Positions 7,640 to 16,668 of a stretch of DNA of 64,000 nucleotides are shown piece after piece; positions within the stretch are counted from its first letter, which is position 1, and every line of letters begins with the position of its first letter. The notes beneath the pieces are model-generated. The model searched no databases, was not told the DNA's origin, and was given only the letters and a program-made list of their open reading frames with translations. The stretch is from the NCBI RefSeq assembly GCF_025567345.1, contig NZ_JAOQJS010000004.1:1-64000 (forward strand), given 5' to 3'. The translations under genes were made by a program, and so were the position numbers. Source of the stretch: Coprococcus ammoniilyticus. Its GTDB lineage: Bacteria; Bacillota; Clostridia; Lachnospirales; Lachnospiraceae.

Positions 7640-9421
7640 ATGCATTCACAGAAAATCCATAACAAAAAACTCATATTGCCGGTTCTCATTTTCCTGGCAG
7701 GTTGTCTGGCCTTGGCAGCAGTTTTATATCATTCATACAGAACGAATTTAAAACAGGTTCGGGCTGTCACAGAACTTAATGCCATAACCTATGCAGAACG
7801 GTTGCAGAATGATATGAACCGTGGAGTTGCGATTACAGATACACTTGAGGAAATAGTACTCAGTGAAAATGGAAAAATTGATAATTTTCAAAAAGTTGCA
7901 GGGAATCTGATGACAGATTTTGTTCAGAGCATACAGGTTGCACCTGACGGTGTTGTTACAGATATATATCCGGAGGCGGGAAATGAAGCAGGAAAGATAG
8001 ATTTGATCCATGACGAAAGCCGTGGAGAGATATGCCGTTACGGGAGAGATAAAAATATAGTTACTATGCAGGGACCGTTTGACTTAAAACAAGGAGGCCG
8101 GGGCATTGCAATCAGAAATCCCGTATATCTGGAGTGCCCGGATGGAACCTCTGCGTTCTGGGGATTCACTATTGTAATTATCCGTATTCCGGAGGTATTT
8201 GAGAAATCGGTTCAGGCACTTACCCAATTTGGTTATGATTACTGTCTGACAAAGACAGTTTCTCCTTTGTCGGATGATACAGAGGTGGTATCGTCATCAG
8301 GTAATATTTTGAAGGAGCCGATTACATTTGAGTTTGAATTTTGTGGCAGCACATTTGGCTTAGAGGTAATGCCAACTGATGGTTGGAACCACGGATGGAA
8401 TATACTCCCGCAGCTCGTTTTTGGAATTAGTATTATTTTGCTTTTAACGGGATTAACGGTGATCGTTCTTGTGGTTGAGAGACATCGTGAAATATTAAAA
8501 AAAATGGCGATAACAGATCCGTTAACCGGTCTTTTGAACCGCAAAGGTTTTGATGAGCAGCTTAAAAAGATGATACAGGACGATCATTGTATTCATTGTG
8601 TGGGCGCACAGATGGATATTGATGATTTTAAATTTATAAATGACATGTATGGACACGTTGTTGGTGATGCCGCACTGAAAAGTCTTGCACAGGACATGAA
8701 AGATAGTTTTGGTGTAAATGCCATTCTATGCAGAAATGGCGGCGATGAGTTTTCTGTTATCTTGATTGGAACAACAGAGGAAGAGGCAAAGAGTAAAATA
8801 GAGAGTTTTACCCTTAAGCCAAGGCATATAACATATAATGGTGAAGAGCATCCTTTTTATATTTCTCTTGGATACGCAGAATATCCGAAGGACTGTGACG
8901 ATGTTTCGGAGCTTATCAGATGCGCAGATATGGCACTTTATGCGGTAAAACTACATGGGAAGCATAGTTGCAGTCCTTATCGCAGTGATTATAAGATACA
9001 GAATAGAAGTCAGCTTGGGTTTGCACTTCAGGATGTGTCAAAAAATCTTCCGGGAGCTTTCCTGATATATATAGCTGATCCGGAGGATGATCGTATTTTA
9101 TTTGCAAATCGTGAATTGATAGAATTTGCAGGTTGCAAGGATTTTGATGATTTTCTGGATTATACCGGGCAGCGGTTCAAGAATCTTATTCACCCGGATG
9201 AACGGGATTCTGTGGAGACCAGTATCTGGAAACAGATTGATGCAAAGACCAGTGGAAATAATGATTATGTAAGATTCCATTTTGCAAAAAAAGATGGATC
9301 CTACCGCCCTGTTCTTGATCATGGAAGAATTGTAGAAAACCGTTACTATGGAAATGTGTTCTATGTTCTTATCATGGACTGTGCTTTGGTTGAATCTTTT
9401 TATGATGGCTTTTCCAGATAG
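7640..9421 (+). CDS. membrane diguanylate cyclase: CHASE-GGDEF-PAS
   Basis: 593 residues. Membrane helix at about 11-31, an extracytoplasmic CHASE-type sensor (about 60-240), second helix at about 257-278, then a GGDEF domain (about 290-450) that begins DPLTGLLNRKGF and has an intact RNGGDEFS active-site loop. A PAS domain (about 465-585, with IYIADPEDDRILFANREL) lies C-terminal to the cyclase, the reverse of the usual order. No RxxD inhibitory site is seen five residues before GGDEF. Predicted to make c-di-GMP in response to an external ligand. ATG 7640 has a weak AGGAGA site. Confidence 0.9.
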   Translation: MHSQKIHNKKLILPVLIFLAGCLALAAVLYHSYRTNLKQVRAVTELNAITYAERLQNDMNRGVAITDTLEEIVLSENGKIDNFQKVAGNLMTDFVQSIQVAPDGVVTDIYPEAGNEAGKIDLIHDESRGEICRYGRDKNIVTMQGPFDLKQGGRGIAIRNPVYLECPDGTSAFWGFTIVIIRIPEVFEKSVQALTQFGYDYCLTKTVSPLSDDTEVVSSSGNILKEPITFEFEFCGSTFGLEVMPTDGWNHGWNILPQLVFGISIILLLTGLTVIVLVVERHREILKKMAITDPLTGLLNRKGFDEQLKKMIQDDHCIHCVGAQMDIDDFKFINDMYGHVVGDAALKSLAQDMKDSFGVNAILCRNGGDEFSVILIGTTEEEAKSKIESFTLKPRHITYNGEEHPFYISLGYAEYPKDCDDVSELIRCADMALYAVKLHGKHSCSPYRSDYKIQNRSQLGFALQDVSKNLPGAFLIYIADPEDDRILFANRELIEFAGCKDFDDFLDYTGQRFKNLIHPDERDSVETSIWKQIDAKTSGNNDYVRFHFAKKDGSYRPVLDHGRIVENRYYGNVFYVLIMDCALVESFYDGFSR

Positions 9422-9532
9422 AGTAAGTCATCAGCAGAAACAGTTATTGGAGAACGATTTTCTCATGAAGATACAGGTATATCCTATGTGATATATGAGA
9501 TATAGAAAACAATACAATATAAAAATAATCAT

Positions 9533-9566
9533 CAGGCAGTCTTATAACGAGACTGCCTGCTTTTTT
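9533..9566 (+). terminator. Rho-independent terminator
   Basis: A perfect 10-bp stem (CAGGCAGTCT / AGACTGCCTG) with a 7-nt loop followed by CTTTTTT, about 110 bp after the GGDEF gene. The remainder of this gap (to 9725) holds a 13-bp direct repeat (AAGGAGCAGGCAG at 9677-9689 and 9707-9719) and no gene. Confidence 0.9.
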
Positions 9567-9725
9567 CGTGAATTTTACAAAAGAAATATACAACCATTGC
9601 AATCTTTACGGAAGTGTGATAGCAGGCACATGCAGGCATATCTATAATAAATACAGAAATGAAGTGAGACCACCTCAAGGAGCAGGCAGGTTCGCCTCAT
9701 ATGTATAAGGAGCAGGCAGCCGGAA

Positions 9726-10934
9726 ATGAAAGAGACAGAGAGAAAAGACAAAACGACAAGGAAAACGGATAAAAAAGCAGATGGGCATCTTGTTTTATTT
9801 GTGAGAAGAAACGCAGTATATATCGCGGTTTTCCTGATTGGAGCAGCCTTTCTTCTGGCGGCAGGTTCATTTGACTGGAATCGGATCAACAGCTATACAA
9901 TGTACAACAACGACAGCAGGACATTCGTAAGAGGGCGGGTAGTATCTGTCGATAATGAGCGGCTGGAGACAGATCCATATGATCATTCCAGATATCTTGG
10001 AGAACAGGAACTTACAGTTCTGATTTTGGAAGGAGATCAGAAAGGCGACAAAGTATCGATTGATAATTATTTGTCGCAGACACATAACATCTATGTAAAC
10101 GCTAATCAGAAAATAATCGTATGTGCAGATATGCCGGAGGGAGTAGCTCCCTACTACACAGTATTCAATTATGACAGGTGCCTGCCACTTGGCATCCTTG
10201 TGGTGGTATTTGCCGCGGTAATGTTGTTTGTGGGAAAAGGAAAAGGCTTACGGGCATTAGCCGGTGTCGTTTTTACACTTCTTCTGGTAGTACTGTTTAT
10301 GGTTCAGGCGATCTACCACGGATTTCCTCCTGTAATTGTCTCAATCCTGACCATATTAACAGGAACAGCAGTCAGCCTGTTGTTGTTAAATGGCTGCAGC
10401 AGACGGACGGCTGTATCCGCACTTGCTACTGTACTTGGAGTTGCAGTAACAGGAATTATTTTTTACATAAGTTCAAAAACCTTACATCTTACAGGATTTA
10501 ACAGTGACAATGCGGAAGAACTACTGGTCATTCAGGGAGCGACAGGACTTTCGGTTCGATCACTTCTGATCGCAGGCGTTCTGGTATCTTCCCTTGGAGC
10601 CGTTATGGATGTGGCAGTTTCCCTTACGGCAGCGCTTATGGAACTGGTCGTTGTAGATCCTTCGGTAACCGCTCGACAGGTTATGAAGTCGGGATTTAAT
10701 ATCGGAAAAGATATGATCGGAACCATGAGCAATACGCTGATTCTTGCATTTGCGGGAACGGCACTCAATACGATGCTGGTATTAACCGCCTATGGAGTGA
10801 GCCGGACACAGTTCATATCATCGGACTACCTGGCGATCGAGCTTGCACAGGGATTGTGTGCAACGATCGGAGTGATCCTTACCGTACCGATAACGACAGG
10901 AATCTGCGCAGCAATGCGCATTTCACATAGATAA
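9726..10934 (+). CDS. YibE/F family membrane protein
   Basis: 402 residues. One N-terminal helix (about 33-50), an extracytoplasmic beta-rich part (about 60-150), then seven or so membrane helices, the layout of YibE/F proteins. Typical stretches are GKGKGLRALAGVVFTLLLV and SSLGAVMDVAVSLTAALMEL, the latter close to the family's strongest block. Function unknown; some members are linked to export or to cell-envelope stress. The next gene follows after 27 bp, so they may be cotranscribed. Confidence 0.88.
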   Translation: MKETERKDKTTRKTDKKADGHLVLFVRRNAVYIAVFLIGAAFLLAAGSFDWNRINSYTMYNNDSRTFVRGRVVSVDNERLETDPYDHSRYLGEQELTVLILEGDQKGDKVSIDNYLSQTHNIYVNANQKIIVCADMPEGVAPYYTVFNYDRCLPLGILVVVFAAVMLFVGKGKGLRALAGVVFTLLLVVLFMVQAIYHGFPPVIVSILTILTGTAVSLLLLNGCSRRTAVSALATVLGVAVTGIIFYISSKTLHLTGFNSDNAEELLVIQGATGLSVRSLLIAGVLVSSLGAVMDVAVSLTAALMELVVVDPSVTARQVMKSGFNIGKDMIGTMSNTLILAFAGTALNTMLVLTAYGVSRTQFISSDYLAIELAQGLCATIGVILTVPITTGICAAMRISHR

Positions 10935-10961
10935 AATGAAAAAATGAAAAGAGGAAAATGA

Positions 10962-13541
10962 ATGAAAAAACACAGACGTAAGACAGCAGGAAGACTTTCT
11001 GCACTTTTGTCATTATTGTTGGTAGCAACGATGGCACAGCCCCTTTTTCAGACAAGGGCAGCAGAGAATGATGTAACAATGGATGGAAATGTAACATGGA
11101 GTTATCTGGATGATGGAAGCGACCCGGCAGGCGACAGTACAACAGCAGGCTATGACCGGACAAGCTGGACCAAGGATGACTATGACATATCTGCATGGAA
11201 GACAGCGACAGGTCCTTTTGGAGCAAAGAAAGGAAAAATCAATGATCTGGGTGGCGGATGTACACCAAAGACATTATTAACACAGTACAAGGCAGATGGA
11301 ACAACCGATATTGAAGCGTTTTTCTTCCGTACGGATGTAACGATACCGGATGCTTCTAAGGTAACGAAGATATCAGGAAGTGTGATCTATGATGATGCAG
11401 CAACCGTATATGTAAATGGTGTGAAGATTGCAGGCTTTGATGATGACAGCATAACAGGCAATCTTCAGTATGGCGGTTCCAATGCCGGCGATCCAAAGAC
11501 CGGAACGATCAGTACCAGTGATCCGGCAGCACTTGCGGCAGTGAAGGATGGAAAAAATGTTATAGCAGTAGAGCTTCATCAGGGACGCTCATCCAGCTCG
11601 GATATTTATTTTGATATGCCGACTCTTACATTTGAGACGACAGTATCCGTACCGGTATATACACAGAAGAATATCTCATGGACGGTTGGTAAGGATGCGT
11701 CTGAGATCAATGTAACCTGGTATGCAGATGTTGATGGAACAGGCACACTTCTGGTTGCTAAGAATTCAGAAGTCAGTGGAAACGAGATGCCGGCAGATGC
11801 AAAGAGCTTCACGGCAAATGGAACTGCATCCAACAAATCCGGTTACTACAACTATCAGACGACAGCAACCGGACTGTCAGCTGATACGACATATGCTTAT
11901 CAGTTGGTAAATGGAGAGACAAAGTCAGAGATCCGTGCCTTTACAACCGGTGGAACAGGCTCTTTCTCATTTGCAGCAGCAGGTGATCCACAGATCGGTG
12001 CAAGTGGCAGTTCTGTAAACGATACAGACGGATGGGAGAAGACGCTGAAGCTGATTTCCGGCAACAGTGCATTTGATGGTGTGGACTTCCTGTTATCAGC
12101 CGGTGATCAGGTAAATACAGCATCAAATGAAGATCAGTACGACGGATATCTGGAGCATGATACTTTACTTGATCTTCCAACCGCAACAGTGGTAGGTAAC
12201 CATGATTCCGGTTCTGCGGCGTACGATCAGCATTTTAACAATCCGAATGAAAGCAGCTATGGAACGACTGCAGCAGGCGGAGACTATTATTTCGTATACA
12301 ATCATGTACTGTTCCTTGCACTGAACAGTAACAATACATCGACAGCCGAGCATAAGGCATTTATGGAACAGGCAATACAGGCAACTGCAGGTCAGGATAT
12401 TACATGGAAGGTGGTTGTATTCCATCACTCCATTTATTCCGTAGCAAGCCATTCTTTGGAGAGCGGCATATTGACAAGACGAGAGGAACTGGTTCCGGTA
12501 TTCAAGGATCTTGATATCGATGTGGTTCTTATGGGACATGACCATGTATATTGCAGAACCTACATGATGGATGGACTTGATCCGATGACAGATGCATCGA
12601 TCTATGATGATGCCGATTATTCATCGATCACAAATCCAACAGGAATCTTATATGTGACATTAAACTCTGCATCTGGTTCCAAGTTCTACACGATCAAGAA
12701 TGCAAGCTTCCCATATTCCAGAGTGATGAATCAGGAAAATGTTCCAAACATTTCAAGAGTAGATGTGTCAGACAGCCAGTTTAAGGTAACAACATACAGA
12801 ACCAGTGATATGAGCGTGGTTGATTCATTTGCAATCAATAAGAAGCATGTACATAATATGAAGGCAGTATCTGCCGGAGAAGCCACCTGTCTGGATGAAG
12901 GAAATATCGCATACTGGTACTGCGATGAATGCGGCAAATATTTCCGTGATGCAGACGGTGAACAGGAAATCACACTTCTTGATACAGTAGTTGCGGCAAA
13001 GGGTCATCAGTATGGCGCATGGCAGGTTGTAACAGCAGCCACAACATCTGCTACAGGAATAAAGAAGCATGAATGTACTGTTTGTGGTAAAGTGGAGACA
13101 GCTGCTATACCGGTTATACAGGAGACGACAACAGAGAATGTGACGACTGAGGAAGAAACGACAGAAGAAACGACAGAAAAAGTTACGACCGAGGACGCTA
13201 CAACCGAGACAACTCAGAAAGCAACAACCGAGGATGTATCGACAGAAGATGGTCGGACGACCGGAGATGTAACAGCAGAGCCGACTACAGAGTTAACCGA
13301 AGAGGATACAACCATAGACAAGACAACAGAGGCAATGACCGGAGAAATGGAAGATACAGAATCAACAACGGCTTCTGGAGCTGGCAAGGATACAGGTACA
13401 ACCGAGGATAAGACCGGTAAAGATTCTAAGCTCGTAAAGACAGGTGATACAACACCGATCATTTATGTAGCTGTTATCGGAATCTGTGCATGCTTTGTTG
13501 GAGCAGGCTGTGTGTTCGCAAAGAGCAGAAAGAATAAATAG
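10962..13541 (+). CDS. secreted metallophosphoesterase (purple acid phosphatase-like), wall-anchored
   Basis: 859 residues. Signal peptide (about 1-34), a jelly-roll-like N-terminal domain (about 35-225), a fibronectin-like purple acid phosphatase N-domain (about 235-325), then the calcineurin-like phosphoesterase with its metal motifs in order: AAGDPQIG, LLSAGDQVN, VVGNHDSG, VVVFHHS and MGHDHVYCRT (about 335-540). After it come two CxxC modules (YWYCDECGKYF and HECTVCGK), a Thr/Glu-rich wall-spanning stretch (about 715-815) and a C-terminal LVKTGD, hydrophobic helix and KSRKNK tail. LVKTG resembles an LPxTG sorting signal but lacks the proline. Probable role is phosphate release outside the cell. 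Confidence 0.9.
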   Translation: MKKHRRKTAGRLSALLSLLLVATMAQPLFQTRAAENDVTMDGNVTWSYLDDGSDPAGDSTTAGYDRTSWTKDDYDISAWKTATGPFGAKKGKINDLGGGCTPKTLLTQYKADGTTDIEAFFFRTDVTIPDASKVTKISGSVIYDDAATVYVNGVKIAGFDDDSITGNLQYGGSNAGDPKTGTISTSDPAALAAVKDGKNVIAVELHQGRSSSSDIYFDMPTLTFETTVSVPVYTQKNISWTVGKDASEINVTWYADVDGTGTLLVAKNSEVSGNEMPADAKSFTANGTASNKSGYYNYQTTATGLSADTTYAYQLVNGETKSEIRAFTTGGTGSFSFAAAGDPQIGASGSSVNDTDGWEKTLKLISGNSAFDGVDFLLSAGDQVNTASNEDQYDGYLEHDTLLDLPTATVVGNHDSGSAAYDQHFNNPNESSYGTTAAGGDYYFVYNHVLFLALNSNNTSTAEHKAFMEQAIQATAGQDITWKVVVFHHSIYSVASHSLESGILTRREELVPVFKDLDIDVVLMGHDHVYCRTYMMDGLDPMTDASIYDDADYSSITNPTGILYVTLNSASGSKFYTIKNASFPYSRVMNQENVPNISRVDVSDSQFKVTTYRTSDMSVVDSFAINKKHVHNMKAVSAGEATCLDEGNIAYWYCDECGKYFRDADGEQEITLLDTVVAAKGHQYGAWQVVTAATTSATGIKKHECTVCGKVETAAIPVIQETTTENVTTEEETTEETTEKVTTEDATTETTQKATTEDVSTEDGRTTGDVTAEPTTELTEEDTTIDKTTEAMTGEMEDTESTTASGAGKDTGTTEDKTGKDSKLVKTGDTTPIIYVAVIGICACFVGAGCVFAKSRKNK

Positions 13542-13568
13542 TAAAGTGTCAGTTATACAGAAAAATAT

Positions 13569-13710
13569 AAGAATCCCATTTGGTGTATGCCGGGCGGGAT
13601 TCTTGTGGTATAATAAGCATAAGATTTGGAAAAAGACTGTTGTTTGAATAATTCAAACAACAGTCTTTTCGATTTTAAAATAGTCGAAAAAACGATATAA
13701 ATATCGTTTT
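13569..13710 (+). terminator. three consecutive hairpins after the phosphoesterase gene
   Basis: The 337-bp gap holds three hairpins: AAGAATCCC/GGGATTCTT (13569-13604), an 18-bp perfect stem AAAAGACTGTTGTTTGAA and its complement (13631-13669), and AAAAACGATAT with its complement (13687-13710) running into T-rich sequence. The second is clearly terminator-like. Nothing else is seen up to the glucosidase ribosome site. Confidence 0.8.
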
Positions 13711-13887
13711 TATTATATTATAAAAATCGTATTCATACTATCATACATTTAGAGTAAAAGAACGAGAATAGAATTTGCCGAAAGGCAGAAAAGAAGAATA
13801 TTCATATGCAGAGAGACGGAAAAAGCAACTGCATAAATGAGATAAAACAAACGAACGAATAAAATCAGGAAAAGGAGTATGATGGAT

Positions 13888-16668
13888 ATGAAGAATCAGG
13901 TAGTATTGGATTGGAATCAGTATGTAGCACTTGCAAGACAGACAGTAGCAGAAGGCTGTGTTCTGCTTGAGAATAAAGATCAGGCACTTCCACTTGTAAA
14001 AGATGAGAAGGTGGCAGTATTTGGAAGAATCCAGAATCACTATTATAAGAGCGGAACCGGTTCAGGAGGAATGGTAAATGTATCAAAGGTCTATGGAATC
14101 GTAGATGGTCTGCGTGAGAGTGGTCAGGTCATCCTGGATGAGGAGCTGATCAGGATCTATCAGGACTGGGAAAAGACACATCCATTTAATGAAGGCGAAG
14201 GCTGGGGAAATGAACCGTGGTGTCAGGAAGAAATGGAGCTGACCGATGAGGTTGTGGAAGCAGCCGGCAAGCGATCAGAGACAGCTATCGTGATCATCGG
14301 ACGTACAGCAGGCGAGGATAAGGATGCAAGTGATACCAAGGGCTCTTATCAGCTTACAGATGTGGAAGAAGATCTGCTCACAAAAGTAAGAAAGAACTTT
14401 GATAAGATGATAGTTTTATTAAATGTCGGCGGCCTGCTCGATATGAGTTTTACAGACCGTTACCAGCCGGAAGCCGTTATGTATGTATGGCAGGGCGGCA
14501 TGGTCGGCGGACTTGGAACGGCAGATGTATTAACAGGAGCTGTTTCACCATCCGGTCATCTGACAGACACGATCGCATATAAAGTTGCTGATTATCCTTC
14601 TACACCATATTTTGGTGATCCGGATAAGAATTATTACAGTGAAGATATCTATGTCGGATATCGTTATTTTGAGACTTTCGCAAAGGACAGCGTCAGATAT
14701 CCGTTTGGATATGGTCTGTCCTACACAACATTTGAAAAGGCAGTCGTTGTATTTGCAAATGAGCCGGAGAAACAGCAGTTTACACTTCATGTAACTGTTT
14801 CAAATATCGGTTTAAAGAAAGGAAAAGATGTTGTTCAGGTCTATGTGGAAGCTCCGCAGGGTAAGCTTGGAAAAGCAGATAAGGTTCTTGTCGGATTTGC
14901 AAAGACGAAGGAGCTTGCACCGGGTGAATCAGAAGAACTGGATATTACCGTTCCATACAGCCGCTTTGCTTCCTATGACGACTCCGGTATTACAGGACAT
15001 GCTTATGCATTTGTATTAGAAGCAGGCACATATCATGTATTTGCCGGCGAAAATGTCAGAAGTGCAGAATGTGCAGGCGCGTTTGAGCTTGCAGATGATC
15101 TTGTGATCGAACAGCTCTGCTCTGCACTTGCTCCGGTAGAAGCATTTGACAGAATGAAGGCAGCAGAGACAGAGAACGGATATCAGGTCATGATGGAAGC
15201 AGCACCACATCATGCATCAAACGAGAAGCAGAGAAGACAGGATCATCTTCCACAGGAGATCCGTCAGACGATGGGTACTCATACATTATCCGATGTGGCA
15301 TATGGTTCGATCGGAATGGATAAATTTATTTCAGAATTGACAGACGATGACCTTACTTGTATCATTCGAGGAGAAGGCATGGGAAGTTCACTTGTAACAC
15401 CGGGAACGGCAGCAGCATTTGGCGGTGTATCCAAGTCACTGATCAACCGTCATGGAATCCCTTCGGTATGCTGCAGTGATGGACCGTCCGGTATGCGGTT
15501 AGACTGTGGCGTGAAAGCATTCAGTCTGCCAAACGGAACGATCATCGGATGTACATTTAACACAGAGCTTGTAAAAGAGCTTTACACCTGTACCGGTTAT
15601 GAGATGATCGCACAGAAGGTTGACTGTTTACTGGGACCCGGTATGAATATTCACCGTCATCCGTTAAATGGAAGAAACTTTGAATATTTCTCGGAAGACC
15701 CATATGTGACAGGATGCTTTGCCAGTGCGGTGTTAGAAGGTCTGCATGCAGCAGGTGTAACAGGGGCAGCGAAGCATTTCTGTGCAAATAATCAGGAGAT
15801 GAGACGACATTTTGCAGATCCTGTTGTATCAGAACGTGCACTTCGGGAGATCTATCTGAAAGGCTTTGAGATGATCGTAAAAAGTGGTGTCTGCGATGCG
15901 ATCATGACGACATACGGGCCGGTAAACGGAGTATGGACAGCCGGAAATTATGATCTCTGTACGACAATCCTCAGAGAAGAATGGGGATTTAAAGGTATCG
16001 TCATGACTGACTGGTGGGCGTCCATCAATGAGCGTGGACAGGAGCCGGATAAGATTAATTTTGCGGCAATGGCACGTGCGCAGAATGATATCTATATGGT
16101 ATGTCCGGATGGATCAACAAATGCCAGCGGAGACAATACAGTCGCAGCACTCGTAGATGGACGGCTGAAGCGCGCGGAACTTCAGAGAAATGCAGCGAAC
16201 ATCTGTGGCTTTGTACTTGATACAGAAGCAATGCGAAGAGCAATGGGCTGCCCGACAGAGGTATCGATCATCAATCGTCCGGCGGAACCGGATGATGTTG
16301 ATCTGTCAGAAGTTGAATTTGTCAGATTAGATGGCGACTATGAATTACGACTTGATACCAAGGAGTCGAAAGCCGGTGTAAATTATGTACTTCCGTTTGA
16401 TGTACAAAAAAAAGGAATTTATGAGATCGAACTGATCGGAAGTTCCAATCTCTCAGAACTTGCCCAAATGCCATGTACGTTGTATTATACCAATATACCG
16501 AGCCTCAGTTTCACATTCCATGGAACAAATGGGGAAGACATGGTTATCAAAAAAGAATTTGATCTGCATACCAGATTTTCAGTTATGCGTCTGAATGTCG
16601 GTAAAAATGGTCTTCATTTAAAACAGATCAGATTCAGATATTTAAGGGAGGGCAAAATTTGGAATTAA
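13888..16668 (+). CDS. glycoside hydrolase family 3, permuted domain order (beta-glucosidase-like)
   Basis: About 926 residues. The alpha/beta sandwich and fibronectin III-like domains that normally end a GH3 enzyme come first (TVAEGCVLLENKDQALPL, later YPFGYGLSYTTFEKA). The TIM-barrel domain follows from about residue 490 (SDGPSGMRLD, GPGMNIHRHPLNGRNFEYFS, KHFCANNQE), with the probable nucleophile Asp in GIVMTDWWAS. This swapped order is known from rumen and gut Firmicutes glucosidases. No signal peptide, so intracellular. Start choice: AAAGGAG at 13871 fits ATG 13888 (or 13882) better than ATG 13879. It overlaps the next gene by 10 bp. Confidence 0.93.
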   Translation: MKNQVVLDWNQYVALARQTVAEGCVLLENKDQALPLVKDEKVAVFGRIQNHYYKSGTGSGGMVNVSKVYGIVDGLRESGQVILDEELIRIYQDWEKTHPFNEGEGWGNEPWCQEEMELTDEVVEAAGKRSETAIVIIGRTAGEDKDASDTKGSYQLTDVEEDLLTKVRKNFDKMIVLLNVGGLLDMSFTDRYQPEAVMYVWQGGMVGGLGTADVLTGAVSPSGHLTDTIAYKVADYPSTPYFGDPDKNYYSEDIYVGYRYFETFAKDSVRYPFGYGLSYTTFEKAVVVFANEPEKQQFTLHVTVSNIGLKKGKDVVQVYVEAPQGKLGKADKVLVGFAKTKELAPGESEELDITVPYSRFASYDDSGITGHAYAFVLEAGTYHVFAGENVRSAECAGAFELADDLVIEQLCSALAPVEAFDRMKAAETENGYQVMMEAAPHHASNEKQRRQDHLPQEIRQTMGTHTLSDVAYGSIGMDKFISELTDDDLTCIIRGEGMGSSLVTPGTAAAFGGVSKSLINRHGIPSVCCSDGPSGMRLDCGVKAFSLPNGTIIGCTFNTELVKELYTCTGYEMIAQKVDCLLGPGMNIHRHPLNGRNFEYFSEDPYVTGCFASAVLEGLHAAGVTGAAKHFCANNQEMRRHFADPVVSERALREIYLKGFEMIVKSGVCDAIMTTYGPVNGVWTAGNYDLCTTILREEWGFKGIVMTDWWASINERGQEPDKINFAAMARAQNDIYMVCPDGSTNASGDNTVAALVDGRLKRAELQRNAANICGFVLDTEAMRRAMGCPTEVSIINRPAEPDDVDLSEVEFVRLDGDYELRLDTKESKAGVNYVLPFDVQKKGIYEIELIGSSNLSELAQMPCTLYYTNIPSLSFTFHGTNGEDMVIKKEFDLHTRFSVMRLNVGKNGLHLKQIRFRYLREGKIWN

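Noticed and set aside
13214..13462. Minus-strand Val/Ser-rich frame within the phosphoesterase gene
   Set aside because: Complement of the Thr/Glu-rich stalk; no start signal.
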